A stretch of 64,000 bases of DNA, taken from Nitriliruptoraceae bacterium. Lineage in GTDB: Bacteria; Actinomycetota; Nitriliruptoria; Nitriliruptorales; Nitriliruptoraceae. Shown one piece after another: positions 1 through 11,086 of the stretch. The notes under the pieces were generated by a model. The model saw nothing but the letters and a program-made list of their open reading frames with translations. It searched no databases and was not told where the DNA came from. The DNA is taken from contig PXDB01000101.1 of NCBI GenBank assembly GCA_003565155.1, forward strand, positions 1-64,000, given 5' to 3'. Numbering within the stretch: the first letter of the stretch is position 1; every line of letters begins with the position of its first letter. A program made the translations under genes and the position numbers.

Positions 1-191
1 ACACCCCGCTCGGCCCGCCGCCTCTCGACGACGGACTGGGGCCTGCTGCCGGGCACTCCGGTGTCTACCCGGTCGGGACTTCCACCCGCGGGCACGACGC
101 AACTTCCAGGACGCAACATGCGGCCAGCCTACTGCGGTGGTGCGCCGGGCCCGGGCCACGCGATCGCCGGCGGGGGTGTTCCCGGCGTGCG

Positions 192-611
192 TCACCCGCC
201 GGGGTTGTACCCACCGGGGGGTGGCGGCGTGCCGGGTCCGGGGGGACGCGGACCACCCTGGGGACCGCCCTGCTGCGGGCCCTGGGGCCCACCCTGCGGA
301 CCGGACGGTCCCGCGGCGAACCCGCCGCCCGCAGGCGGCGTCCCACCCGGCGTCACGGGACGGTCCTCCAGCTGCGCCGCCATGCGCTGCAGGGCGCTGT
401 GGATCCGGAACAGCACGATCAGCAGCTCCGCGTACACGCGGATGGCGATCGGCGCCAGGACCAGGATCGCCAGGCCGAGCAGGACATCCCCGTCGAGCAT
501 CGTGAACACGCCGCCTCCCACGGCGGCGAGCACACCCAGCCAGAACAACAGCTGGATCAGCAACGGCGTGACCATCCGGCGGAAGCGCAGGAAGTCGCCC
601 ATCTTCTCCAT
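192..611 (-). CDS. DUF4282-like small membrane protein with Pro/Gly-rich C-terminus
   Basis: ORF 192..737(-); likely start at MEKMGDFLRFRRMVTPLLIQLLFWLGVLAAVGGGVF; two hydrophobic segments, PG-rich tail ending GGYNPGG. Confidence 0.7.
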   Translation of the reverse strand: MEKMGDFLRFRRMVTPLLIQLLFWLGVLAAVGGGVFTMLDGDVLLGLAILVLAPIAIRVYAELLIVLFRIHSALQRMAAQLEDRPVTPGGTPPAGGGFAAGPSGPQGGPQGPQQGGPQGGPRPPGPGTPPPPGGYNPGG

Positions 612-734
612 CTCCTTCCCCGTCCACCTGCTGACGCAGTGGACCTCTGCTGCTGCGGGGGCCCGGCAACGTGACGCCATGCGGGTCGCGTGCGCCCACC
701 GTAGGCGCCGTGGTGGGCGCACGTGGTGCCCCGT

Positions 735-3147
735 CACCTACCGGGCCCGCCGGGACCGCCACCTCGACGGTGACGGTGCCTTCGAGGTCGGTCCGGCGTA
801 CCTCGGCACCGATCGCGGCCAGGGCCTCGAGGAGCTCCGGATGGGGGTGGCCGTGGCGGTTCTGCGCTCCCGCGCTGATGAGGGCGACCTGCGGAGCGAC
901 GTGGTCGAGGAAGGCGGGATCGGTGGTGGCCGAGCCGTGGTGCGGGACGGCGAGCACCTCGGCGTTCAGCTGCCCCGGTACCGCGGTCAGCAGGTCCGCC
1001 TGGCCCTCCGCCTCCACATCGCCCGTGAGCAGCACGCGCGCGCCCTCGTAGGAGATCCGCAGCACCGTGGAGGACTCGTTCAGCTCGCTGCGCGCCCACC
1101 GGAAGGGGCGTCCGGGTGGTGGATGCACCACCTCGATGTCGAGGTCACCGATCCGGACGTGCTCGCCCCGGTGCACGACCCGGACCGGCACGTCCCGCTC
1201 CCGCGCGGTGCGCAACGCCTCGGCGGCGGCCGGCAGCTCGGTCGGCAGCGGGCTCCACCACAGCGCACCCACGGAGCGGCTGGCGAGCACGTCGGACACA
1301 CCGCCGACGTGGTCGAGGTGCGGGTGGGTGACCACGACCAGGTCGAGATGGCGCCGTCCGTGGCGTGCGAGCCAGCGGGCGGCCGCGTCGTCCTCGCCGG
1401 CATCGACCAGCACCCGGGCCCCCGGTGACTCCACCAGGTAGGCGTCCCCCTGGCCGACGTCGATGGCCGTGACCTGCAGGCCGGAGGGACGGAGCCCGCC
1501 CGAGAGCGGGTCGAGGAGGAGCAGGGCCAGGGCGGTGGCGCTCACCACGACCGCCCCGCGACGGACCAGCGTGGCCTCGCGTGCCAGGACCCCGATCACC
1601 ACGGCGACGACGGCCACGACGGAGGCGGGTCTGGCCAGCTCCACGCGCCAGCCCACCTCGGCGAGGCCGTTGGCCGCTGCCAGGACCACGGCAGCGCCAG
1701 GTCCGGCGAGCGCGAACAGCAGGGCCGCCGCCTCCACGCTGACCACCGCCACCGCCGTGGCGGTGAAGGACAGCGTCGCAGCGACGATGGCTGCCGGGAC
1801 CGCCACCAGGTTGGCGGGGACGCTGGCCAGCGACAGCGCACCGAAGGTGACCAGCAGCGTCGGCAGGACGGCGATCTGGGCACCGAGGGTGACCGACAGC
1901 AGGGTGGCGAGGCGACGCGGCAGGCGTGCAGGCAGCCGCGTCCGTAACGCCGGGGCCAGGACCAGCACCCCGGCCGTGGCGGTGGCCGACAGCAGCAACC
2001 CGAGGGACCCGGCCAGCCGCGGGTCGAGCAGGACCAGGAGCACCACCGCAACCGACAGGGCGTGTCGGGCGTCGCGCAGCTGCCCACGGCTCGCGGCCAG
2101 GACGAGCAGCAGCGCCATGGTCCCCGCCCTGAGCACGCTCGGCTCGAACCGGGTCAGGAACGCGAACCACGGCACCACGGCCGCGACGGCGACCCGTCGC
2201 GCGACGACGCCGAAGCGCAGCACGCCCGTCACCCCGAGGACGCCCGCGATCACGATGGCGACGTTGGTGCCGGATACCGCCGTCAGATGGGTCAGGCTCG
2301 TGGCCTGCATCGCGTCACGATCGGCCACCGGCAGCAGCCGGGTGTCACCCGTGACGAAGCCGACCAGCAGTCCGCCGTGACGGTCGTCGAGGTGGCGGGT
2401 CGCCGCTGCGCGCACCCGTGCCCGCAACCACTCCGTGGCCCGAGCAGCGGCGTTGCCGGGACCGACGAGACGGACCTGCTCGACGTCGAGGGCCACCCGC
2501 GCGTGCTGCTGCGCCAGCCAGTCCCCGTACCCGCCCTCGGGCAGTGGACGGGCCGTGGCCACGAGGGTGAGCCGGTCCCCGAGCGCCGGAGGTTCGGCCT
2601 CGAGCACGAAGGCCGCCCGCTCGGCGGCCAGGGGACCGTCGCCCTGTACACGACCGATCACCTGCCAGCCGGCCGAGATCGGACGGGGCTCGGCCACCAC
2701 GGTGACCTCGAGCGTTGCAGCACCGCCATGTGCAGCCAGCCGTGGCAGCGCGCCGTGGCCGGCCGCATCGGCGCGCAGCACCACCCCGACCCAGGCCACG
2801 GTGGCGACCACCAGGACAGCCAGCACCCCGACCGTCACCGGGCACCGGTTCCTGCGCCGGTGCCGATGCACGAGGATGGCCAGGACGACCACGCCGATCA
2901 GCGCGACCAGCACCCCCGGGCCACCGCCGTGCGGGACCGCCACCAGCGCCCCGAGCGGTCCCGTCATCCCGTCCGCAACCCCACCGGACGCACCGACGCT
3001 CGGTCCGCCACCCCCACCGACACCCGCACCGACACCTGTGCCGACCCCGGGTCGTGTTGCACGGGCAGCGGCGGCACCCGTCGCCACGAGAGCGACCGCC
3101 CAGACCGGGACCGGTCCGAGGACGGCACCGAGGTGCGCGCGCCTCAC
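735..3147 (-). CDS. comEC: ComEC/Rec2-family competence protein (competence domain plus C-terminal metallo-beta-lactamase domain); 3' end uncertain
   Basis: Read directly from the minus strand (absent from the ORF track because the frame has no stop before the window edge). GTG start 3147 overlaps the comEA TGA; contains VTAIDVGQGDAYLVESPGARVLVDAG and THPHLDHVGG. The listed end marks the end of recognisable domain homology, not a stop codon. Confidence 0.8.
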
Positions 3148-4073
3148 CGCACGACGATCAGCGGCGCGAGGTTCTGGAAGGTCACCTCACCGATCCCCGA
3201 CACCGCACGCAGATCGCCCGGGACCCCGAAGGGACCGTGCTCCTCACGGTGGGCGACGATCGCCGCGGCACGCGTCGGCCCGATCCCGGGCAGCGTCTCG
3301 AACTCCGCAGCACCCGCGTGGTTGATGTCCACACGGCCGTCCGCGTCGACGGCGCCGCCGGGCGATGCTCCGGAGGCCTGCCCGTCGACGGCGGCGGGCG
3401 GCTCGGGTGACCGCTCCTCCCCGTGCGCCGGCACGTGGACCTGCTCACCGTCGGCGAGGACCCGTGCGAGGTTGATGCCCGCACCGTCCGCATCCTCGGT
3501 CAGCCCACCAGCGGCGGCGACGGCGTCCCCCACCCGGGCACCGGGTGGCAGTGCGAGCAGCCCCGGCCGCCGCACGGCGCCCGATACGTGGACGAGGACC
3601 TCGTCCACGGTAGGCGCCGCGACCGACGGCCCATCCGGCGGGGGCGCTTCCGGCGACGGCCCCTCCAGCGGCGCGACCGGGTCATCCGCCGCACCCTCCA
3701 CGCTGCCCCGCGATCCGCCGGTGTCGTCGCCGAGTGGCGTTCCCGCAGCCGGGGCTCCGGTGACCCCCGGGGCCTCCTGGGCGACGTCAGGTCCGGCCAC
3801 GCTGCCGTACCACCAGAGCAGGGTGGCCGCCACGGACCCCGAGAGCAGCAGCACCAACCCCAGGAGCTCGGCGGGGCTCGGGGACAGCCACGCAGCGACG
3901 CGTTCGCCGACGCCCGGACGCTTCGTCGCATCGGCGCCGGGTTCGCCCACCGTGTCCACGCCGTGACCGGCGGGAACGCCGTCACCCTGGGCCGCCGCTG
4001 CAGTATCGCCGCCACCGCCGTCGACGATGTCGCGACGGTCCGGACGACCGGCGGGCGCTCCGTGGGTGACCAT
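3144..4073 (-). CDS. comEA: ComEA family DNA-binding competence protein (SLBB plus helix-hairpin-helix)
   Basis: DEVLVHVSGAVRRPGLLALPPGARVGDAVAAAGG and DINHAGAAEFETLPGIGPTRAAAIVAHREEHGPF; start chosen at MVTHGAPAG, the ORF extends to 4142. Confidence 0.88.
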   Translation of the reverse strand: MVTHGAPAGRPDRRDIVDGGGGDTAAAAQGDGVPAGHGVDTVGEPGADATKRPGVGERVAAWLSPSPAELLGLVLLLSGSVAATLLWWYGSVAGPDVAQEAPGVTGAPAAGTPLGDDTGGSRGSVEGAADDPVAPLEGPSPEAPPPDGPSVAAPTVDEVLVHVSGAVRRPGLLALPPGARVGDAVAAAGGLTEDADGAGINLARVLADGEQVHVPAHGEERSPEPPAAVDGQASGASPGGAVDADGRVDINHAGAAEFETLPGIGPTRAAAIVAHREEHGPFGVPGDLRAVSGIGEVTFQNLAPLIVVR

Positions 4074-4148
4074 GCGCACCAGCGTGCAGCCGGGGAGCCG
4101 CCACGCCGCGACGGATCCCTCGCGGGCTGTGGACAACCGCAAGGGGTC

Positions 4149-5024
4149 CTAGCCGGCCGCCTCCGGCGGCGCCGGTACCACCACGATGCCGACGGCGCCC
4201 GGACCGACGTGGGTGCCGACCACCGGACCGATCAGCGTCTCCAGGTGCGTACGGATCTCGACCGTCCCCTCGAGCGCGTCGCCTAGTGCCGCGGCCCGCT
4301 CGTCCGCGAGGGCGTGCGTGACCACGATGTCCACCGGTACGCCGCCCGCCGCCTCCGCCGCGAGCGCAGCCACACGCTCCGTGGCACGCCGCCACGTCCG
4401 GGTGCGTTCGCGGACCTCCACGCGCCCGTCGGCGGTGAGATGGAGGATGGGCTTGACCTTCAGCGCCGTCCCGATCGCCGCCTGGGTGCCCGTGAGGCGG
4501 CCCCCGCGGCGCAGGTGGTCCAGGGTGTCGACCACGATCAGGCTGGAGGAGGTGCTGCGGACCCGCTCGGCGGCGGCCACCACCGCGGCCCGGTCACCAC
4601 CGGCCTCCGCGACCCGGTGCGCGGCCAGGGCGGCGGCGCCCAGCGCACCGCCCACCAGGCGGGTGTCCACCACCTCGACGTCCACGGGGGCGCGCCGCGC
4701 CCGGTCACGGGCCAGGGCCGCGGTGCCGGACAACGCGGCGGAGCAGTGCAGGGACACCACGTGGGTGTAGCCGTCATCGGCACAGTCCGCGTACGCCTCC
4801 TCGAACCACGCCGGAGCGGGCTGCGAGGTCGTGGGCAGGACCTCGCTGGTGCGGAGCCGCTCGTGGAAGGCCCGGGTGGACAGCTCGACGCCGGCAATGA
4901 GCGTCTCGTCCCCGAAGGTCACCGACAGTGGCACGACCCGCAGCCCCAGTTCGTCGATGAGGCTGGGCGGGAGGTCGCAGGTGGAGTCCGTGACCACCGC
5001 GACGGACGCTGCACCCTCGGCCAT
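4149..5024 (-). CDS. DegV family fatty-acid-binding protein
   Basis: SVAVVTDSTCDLPPSLIDELGLRVVPLSVTFGDE...LSGTAALA...LRRGGRLTGTQAAIGTALKVKPIL. Confidence 0.92.
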   Translation of the reverse strand: MAEGAASVAVVTDSTCDLPPSLIDELGLRVVPLSVTFGDETLIAGVELSTRAFHERLRTSEVLPTTSQPAPAWFEEAYADCADDGYTHVVSLHCSAALSGTAALARDRARRAPVDVEVVDTRLVGGALGAAALAAHRVAEAGGDRAAVVAAAERVRSTSSSLIVVDTLDHLRRGGRLTGTQAAIGTALKVKPILHLTADGRVEVRERTRTWRRATERVAALAAEAAGGVPVDIVVTHALADERAAALGDALEGTVEIRTHLETLIGPVVGTHVGPGAVGIVVVPAPPEAAG

Positions 5025-5038
5025 CACGGTCGGCGGCC

Positions 5039-7537
5039 TCAGGCCTTGACCACGAAGTTCACCAGCTTGTCCGGAACGGCGATCACCTTCACCACCTCGC
5101 CGTCGAGGTGGCCGGCGACCCGCCCGTCGGCGCGCGCTGCCGCCTCGAGCGCGTCCTGATCGCTGCCCGCCGCGACGGTGAGCCGGCCGCGGACCTTGCC
5201 GTTGACCTGGACGACGACCTCGACCTCGTCCTCGACCAGCAGCGCCGCGTCGGCCTGCGGCCACGACTGGTCGTGCACCGATCCCTGGTGGCCGAGCCGG
5301 GTCCACAGCTCCTCGGTGAGGAAGGGGCAGACGGGCGCGAGCATCTTGAGCAGCGCCGACAGCGCATCACCCACCGCCGGTCCGGCGGCGCCGTCGCGTG
5401 TGGCGTCCAGCACCGCGTTGGTGAGTGTCATCAGCTGCGCGATCCCGGTGTTGTACTTGCGGGCGTCGAACTCGGTGCTGGTTCGGTCGATCGCCACCGC
5501 CGTCGCGCGCCGCAGTGCCACCTCGGCGTCGCCGTCGAGCGCCCGCGCCCCGGCCGACTCGCGCGCCACGTGCTCGAGGCTGAGCCGCCACACCCGGGAC
5601 AGCCACTTGTGCATGCCCGTGGGCGAGACATCCGCCCAGTCGATGTCGTCCTCGGGCGCGGAGGCGAACAGCATCGTGCCACGCAGGGTGTCGGCGCCGT
5701 AGGTATCGGTCACCTCGCCGGGCACCACGAGGTTGCCCTTCGACTTCGACATCGCGGCGCCCTCCATGATGACCTGGCCCTGGTTGAGCAGGGCCTGGAA
5801 AGGCTCGTCGGCGTCGACGTAGCCGCGGTCACGCATGGCCTTGACCACGAACCGGCTGTACAGCAGGTGCAGCACCGCGTGCTCGACCCCGCCCGTGTAC
5901 TGGTCGACGGGCAGCCACCGTGACGCGACGTCCGTCGGCCACGCGCGCGCGTCGTCGTCCGGCGAGAGGTAGCGCAGGAAGTACCAGGAGGAGTCGACGA
6001 AGGTGTCCAGGGTGTCGACGTCGCGGGTGGCGTTCTCCCCGCCGCAGCGTGGACAGATCACGTCGTGCTTGAAGGTGTCGTGGTGGTCGAGCGGCGAGCC
6101 GGCGACGGAGAAGTCGAGGTCGTCGGGCAGCTCGACGGGCAGCTCCTCCTCCGGCACCGCCACCTCGCCGCAGGTCTGGCAGTGGATGATCGGGATGGGC
6201 GGGCCCCACGAGCGCTGCCGGGAGATCAGCCAGTCGCGCAGCCGGGTGTTGACCCTGGCCGCCCCCCAGCCCTTGGCCTCCACGTCGGCGATGATGCGTT
6301 CCTTGGCCTGGTCCCAGGTCAGGCCGTCGTAGGCCCCGGAGTTCACCATGACCCCGGGACCGGTGTAGGCCTCGGTCATGGTGTCGGCGTCGAGTTCCTC
6401 GAGCAGCCCGCCGTCGGCGTCCATGGGCCGGATGATGACCCGGATCTCCAGGCTCTCCTGCCGGGCGAACTCGAAGTCCCGCTGATCTCCGACGGGCACC
6501 GCCATGATCGCACCCGTGCCGTAGTCCATCAGCACGTAGTCGGCGGCGTAGGCGGGGATGTCCTCACCGGTGAAGGGGTTGCGCATGTCGAAGGGCAGGC
6601 GGTAGCCGGTCTTGCCGGCCTGGCGCTCCACGTCGGAGCGGCGGGTGACCTCGGCGAGGTAGGCGTCGTAGGCGGCGTCGCCGGCCATCCGCTGGAGCAC
6701 CACGGGGTGCTCGGGGGCGAAGACGAAGTAGGTCGCCCCGAAGATGGTGTCGGGACGGGTGGTGTAGACGTGGATCTCGTCGTGGCCATCCGCGGTGGGG
6801 AAGGTGATCTCCGCGCCCTCGGAGCGCCCGATCCAGGCGCGCTGGGAGTTCTTGACCCGGTCGGGCCAGTCGATGTCGTCGAGCCCGTCGAGCAGCTCGT
6901 CGGCGTACTCGGTGATGCGGAAGAACCACTGGGTGCGGGGCTCGCGGTCCACCTCGGTGCCGCACCGCTCGCAGTGGCCGTCCACCACCTGCTCGTTCGC
7001 GAGCACCGTGGAGCAGGAGGGGCAGAAGTTGACCAGCGCCTCGCGGCGGTAGGCCAGCCCGGCGTCGAACAGCTCCAGGAACAGCCACTGGGTCCAGCGG
7101 TAGTACCCCGGGTCGCAGGTGTAGAGCACCGTGTCCCAGTCGAAGGAGTACCCCAGCCGCGCGATGGTCGAGCGCTGCTCCTCGATGTTGGCGTAGGTCC
7201 AGGCCTTGGGGTCCGCGCCGCGGTTGCGGGCGGCGTTCTCCGCCGGCAGGCCGAAGGCGTCCCAGCCGATGGGGTTCAGCACCCGCCGGCCCTGCATCCT
7301 GAGGTGGCGCACGAGGGCGTCGTGGATGGTGAAGATCTCCGCGTGGCCCATGTGGAGGTCACCGGAGGGGTAGGGGAACATCGTGAGCGCGTAGTAGGGC
7401 GCGTCGGTGGCGTCGTCCTCCCGGGCGGTCGGACCGGGGCGCAGGCTGTAGGTGCGCTCGCCCACCCACCGCTCGGCGATCGGCGGTTCGATCACCAGCG
7501 GGTCGTAGCGCTCGGTGTCGCCGGGTGCGTTGGACAT
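5039..7537 (-). CDS. leuS: Leucyl-tRNA synthetase
   Basis: 832 aa; [20 protein letters not shown] (HIGH-type) and MSKSKGN motifs; CP1 editing domain. Confidence 0.98.
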   Translation of the reverse strand: MSNAPGDTERYDPLVIEPPIAERWVGERTYSLRPGPTAREDDATDAPYYALTMFPYPSGDLHMGHAEIFTIHDALVRHLRMQGRRVLNPIGWDAFGLPAENAARNRGADPKAWTYANIEEQRSTIARLGYSFDWDTVLYTCDPGYYRWTQWLFLELFDAGLAYRREALVNFCPSCSTVLANEQVVDGHCERCGTEVDREPRTQWFFRITEYADELLDGLDDIDWPDRVKNSQRAWIGRSEGAEITFPTADGHDEIHVYTTRPDTIFGATYFVFAPEHPVVLQRMAGDAAYDAYLAEVTRRSDVERQAGKTGYRLPFDMRNPFTGEDIPAYAADYVLMDYGTGAIMAVPVGDQRDFEFARQESLEIRVIIRPMDADGGLLEELDADTMTEAYTGPGVMVNSGAYDGLTWDQAKERIIADVEAKGWGAARVNTRLRDWLISRQRSWGPPIPIIHCQTCGEVAVPEEELPVELPDDLDFSVAGSPLDHHDTFKHDVICPRCGGENATRDVDTLDTFVDSSWYFLRYLSPDDDARAWPTDVASRWLPVDQYTGGVEHAVLHLLYSRFVVKAMRDRGYVDADEPFQALLNQGQVIMEGAAMSKSKGNLVVPGEVTDTYGADTLRGTMLFASAPEDDIDWADVSPTGMHKWLSRVWRLSLEHVARESAGARALDGDAEVALRRATAVAIDRTSTEFDARKYNTGIAQLMTLTNAVLDATRDGAAGPAVGDALSALLKMLAPVCPFLTEELWTRLGHQGSVHDQSWPQADAALLVEDEVEVVVQVNGKVRGRLTVAAGSDQDALEAAARADGRVAGHLDGEVVKVIAVPDKLVNFVVKA

Positions 7538-7721
7538 CGTGGGTCAGAGCCTCCGGAAGTGGACCCACGGAGCGTAGCGAGCGCCGCCGGGGCGCTTCCG
7601 GCCGGCGAGGTGGCGTCGCGGGTAGGGGGCATCGGTTGGCGAAACGGTGCACCGGCTGCCACCTTCCGCGTCCGGCTGTCACGCCACCACCCTCCCGACC
7701 CCGACGACAGGAACCACCACG

Positions 7722-8558
7722 ATGTTGCAGGTTCGCCCCTCCACCGCCGGAGCAGCACGTCGAGGGAGGTCGGGCGCAGGCCGCCGCACGCCAGCGCACG
7801 TGCTGGTGCTCCTCGCCGCAGCCGTCGGCCTCGCCGCCTGTGGGTTCCTCGAGGAGGAGCTCGACGATCTCACCGGGGACGACGCCGCGCCGGAGCCGCA
7901 GGAGGAGACCGTCGAGGAGGCGCCGGATACCGACGATGACGCGGCCGCCGCGGAGACGGAGGAGGCGGAGCCCGGGGACGAGCCCGCTGAGCCGGAGCTG
8001 GATCCGGCCGCCTGGCGACCGTGGGCCATGCCCGGTGGGGACGCCAGCGGGGCGAACCGCGCGACCCTGCCGGCCCCGGAGCGCCCCGGCCTCGACTGGT
8101 GGCTCGACCTCGGCGAGGTCCGCACCGACTTCGCCCCGGAGGGCTACGACAGCGTCGACCGCCGCATCCTGCTCTCCGAGTCCGGGATGCTCATCGCCCG
8201 CGTCAGCAACCCCGAGGAGCAGTACGAGGAGACGGCCCGGTTCCGCAGCGAGTTGATCGGCGTGGACCTCGACTCCGGCGAGGTGCAGTGGGAGATCCCC
8301 AACGTCTCCCCCGTCAACTCCGACCGCTGCATGCCCGCACTGGACGAACGCGACCGCATCTGGGTCGAGCAGCGCCCCGACGGCGGCGACCGCGTCGTGG
8401 CGGCCTTCGATCCTGAGACCGGCGAACCGCTGGGTCCGCAGATCGAGGCGGAGGACCGTCGCTGCCGCAACCAGGTCCTGATCGGTGGCGACCCGGAACG
8501 CATGGTGTTCTCCTCGAGCGACCCGGAGAACCTCCGGCTGTTCGACATGACCGACTAG
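7722..8558 (+). pseudogene. Lipoprotein beta-propeller, N-terminal part, terminated by in-frame TAG at 8556-8558
   Basis: Signal peptide with lipobox LAAC then Asp/Glu-rich linker and propeller-like repeats; the same reading frame continues after the TAG into 8577..9380. Confidence 0.65.
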
Positions 8559-8576
8559 GAGCCGCGGGAGATCAAC

Positions 8577-9380
8577 GTGGACCTCGCGACCCGCGAGGAC
8601 GTCGATGACCTGCTCAACCACGGGCGCCGCGACCACTGGGGGGTCATGACCGACGACCACCTCGTGACCCTGGTCGAGATCGTCGACGAGGAGGGCGACA
8701 CGGCGGAGCACCGCATCGTGTCGGTCTCCCTCGAGGACGGCAGCACCGCCGACGAGGTGACGCTGCCGTCGGCCGACGGTGCGGAGAACACCGACTACGA
8801 CCGCGCCTACCTGCTCGCGCACGCGGACCGCGTCTACCTCTCCACGCGCAGCACCGGCGACAGCCAGGTCCTCGCGTTCGACGTCGTCGACGGCGCGCTG
8901 GAGCTCGACTGGAGCGTGGACCTGGAGGTCCGCTCGCGGTACCTCACGCTCGGCGACGGTGTGCTGCTCGTACAGGACGGACGCTTCGCCGCCGGCTCGA
9001 CGCCCGCGATCACGGCGCTGGCGCTGGAGGACGGCTCGGTGGTGTTCGACGGCGGGACCAGCGTGCGTGACCAGCCGCTGACCAACCCCGACGACACCTA
9101 CCTCGGCGTGACGCAGGGCGACGACTCCACCCGCTACCGCCAGGTGTCCCGCCTCGACGCCGACGGGCAGCTCGTTTGGCAGCTGCCCTGGTCGGAGGTC
9201 GCGCTCGCGCTCGGCGAGGACCCGGAGGAGTTCGACTCCCGCGCGCCACACCTCTCGGGGGTCGACCAGGAGGGGCGCCTGGTGCTGGTCGCCGACAGCG
9301 GCGACGGGGACATCATCGCGCTGGAACGCGACGGTGACCTCGCCGTGGTCGAGCCGAGCGAGCACGAGGACGACGACTGA
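8577..9380 (+). pseudogene. Lipoprotein beta-propeller, C-terminal part, in the same frame as the upstream ORF
   Basis: Frame identical to 7722..8558 (both mod 3 = 0); GTG start preceded by GGGAG; propeller-like strand repeats (YLSTRSTGDSQVLAFDVVDGALELDWSVDLE). Confidence 0.6.
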
Positions 9381-9471
9381 GGCCTACCCCCGGGGCGTGG
9401 TTCGCGCGCCCCGGGACGGCTCGGTACGCTTCCGCGCCGCACCGGGGCCGACCGCGCCCCGGTCGTGTCTC

Positions 9472-9545
9472 GGGCCGGTAGCGCAGTCCGGCAGCGCACC
9501 TCCATGGCATGGAGGGGGTCGTGGGTTCAAATCCCATCCGGTCCA
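9472..9545 (+). tRNA. tRNA-Ala (anticodon GGC)
   Basis: GGGCCGG/CCGGTCC acceptor with G3-U70, D-arm GCGC/GCGC, anticodon arm CCTCC-ATGGCAT-GGAGG, T-arm GTGGG-TTCAAAT-CCCAT, discriminator A; no encoded CCA. Confidence 0.95.
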
Positions 9546-10031
9546 CCCGAACAGACGGCACACACCGGCGCTTGCAGCGCGGGACGCGCATGACGGGCCG
9601 TCGAACTCGCAGAGCCGCAACGGTGGGCGCCGCTTCGTCTGCGAACATGGGCGTCGTCGGGGTGCTCGTCCGTGCGCCGGACCAGCCCTCGACCGGTTCG
9701 GTCCGGTCGATGCGTCCCCGGACCACGAGGTCGGACAGGTTGCCAACACCGGGCCGGCCCCTCGACCGTGAACACATCCGCACCCGGTCCAGGCGGCGGA
9801 CGGTCAGGCAGGTCGCCGCTCAACCCGTCCTCGGCCTGCGGTTGCGCAACAGCAGCGTCGATGTCGCCCTCCGATCACCGATCTACGGCCTGGCTACGGT
9901 CCTGACCCAAGGGCGGCCAGGCGACCGACGTCCGACGCAGCCTGGATGCACGTCGTTCGCGCTGGCGATCACCGACCACGACGCCGGTCCACCGCGCCGA
10001 TAGGCGCGAACCCGCGCGGAGGTGCTGACAG

Positions 10032-11078
10032 GTGGCTGAGGTGATCGTGATCGGTGCCGGCATCGCCGGCAGCCTCGCCGCGCACGCGCTGCAGGACGCC
10101 GGCCACGCGGTGGTGGTCGTGGACAAGGGTTTCGCCGTGGGCGGGCGGATGGCCGCGCGGAGCGTCGACGGCCGACGCTTCGACGTCGGCGCACAGTTCC
10201 TGACCGCGAAGTCGCCCCGCTTCCAGCACCTCGCGGCTCGGTGGGCGGACGAGGGGGTGCTCAGGACCTGGTTCCACGGCAGCCCGGACCGGGAGGCACC
10301 CCGCGATCCCGACGGCCACCCGCGCCTGCGGGGTACACCGACGATGCGGCGCATCGTCGAACACGTCGCGGTCGGCCTCGACCTGCGCCTCGGCCAGATC
10401 GTGGGCAGCATCGCCAGAGACGAGCAGCGCGCAACCGTCCGCCTCGCCGCCCGACCGTCCAACGGGTCCGCACCACCGGTGTGGCCAGCCCCGGACACGG
10501 CGCCACGTAGCACCCTGCACGCCGACGCCGTGCTCTCGACGATGCCGATCCCCCAGACCCGTGCGGTGCTGGCTGCCGGCGGGGTCAGCCTGTCCCGCAC
10601 CGCCGAGGAGCGCCTGGCCACCGCCAGCTACGACCCCTGCCTCACGGTACTGGCGGTACCGAAGGGCCCGACCTCCCTGCCGGCGCGCGGCGCGGTCCGG
10701 GTCCCCGACGGCGACGTCACCTGGATCACCGATCACCAGGTCGCCGGCACCTCCGCGCTACCGGCCCTGACGATCCACGCCGGTGCGGAGTACAGCCGGT
10801 CACGCTTCGAGGCGGACGCCGAGCTGGTCCGTGCGGAGCTCGCCGAGCTCGCGGCGCCGCTGCTCGGGACCAGCGCGCAGCCGCTCCACCTGCACCGCTG
10901 GCGCTACGCCACACCGACCGCCGCGCTCGGCACCGAGCCGCTCGTGGACCGCCTCGGCGACACGCTGTTCGCCGTCGCCGGGGACGCGCTGGGGGGCGGG
11001 CGGGTGGAGGGTGCCGCGCTGTCCGGGCTCGAGGCGGCCGAGGCGCTGATCGCGGCGCTCGCCGACCACCGCGGGTGA
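10032..11078 (+). CDS. NAD(P)/FAD-dependent amine-oxidase-like (renalase-like) oxidoreductase
   Basis: EVIVIGAGIAGSLAAHALQDAGHAVVVVDKGFAVGGRMA Rossmann fold; C-terminal FAVAGDALGGGRVEGAALSGLEAAEAL. Confidence 0.88.
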   Translation: MAEVIVIGAGIAGSLAAHALQDAGHAVVVVDKGFAVGGRMAARSVDGRRFDVGAQFLTAKSPRFQHLAARWADEGVLRTWFHGSPDREAPRDPDGHPRLRGTPTMRRIVEHVAVGLDLRLGQIVGSIARDEQRATVRLAARPSNGSAPPVWPAPDTAPRSTLHADAVLSTMPIPQTRAVLAAGGVSLSRTAEERLATASYDPCLTVLAVPKGPTSLPARGAVRVPDGDVTWITDHQVAGTSALPALTIHAGAEYSRSRFEADAELVRAELAELAAPLLGTSAQPLHLHRWRYATPTAALGTEPLVDRLGDTLFAVAGDALGGGRVEGAALSGLEAAEALIAALADHRG

Positions 11079-11086
11079 GCGCAGCC

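Noticed and set aside
61-1428. 455-aa plus-strand ORF
   Set aside because: Aligned antisense of comEC and of the DUF4282-like gene; no domain signal.
2062-3966. 634-aa plus-strand ORF
   Set aside because: Antisense of comEC/comEA; no recognisable motifs.
7538-7646. T-box leader for leuS
   Set aside because: No T-box consensus or anticodon-antiterminator pattern recognised; only a simple nested hairpin.
6065-7939. 624-aa plus-strand ORF
   Set aside because: Antisense of leuS.
8556-8558. TAG as pyrrolysine or other recoding
   Set aside because: No supporting structure and no such system expected; nonsense, error or re-initiation is simpler.
7359-9365. 668-aa minus-strand ORF
   Set aside because: Antisense of the lipoprotein propeller; its length reflects the aligned GC-rich frame.
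9509-10003. 164-aa ORF beginning inside tRNA-Ala
   Set aside because: Starts within the tRNA gene and has no coding character.
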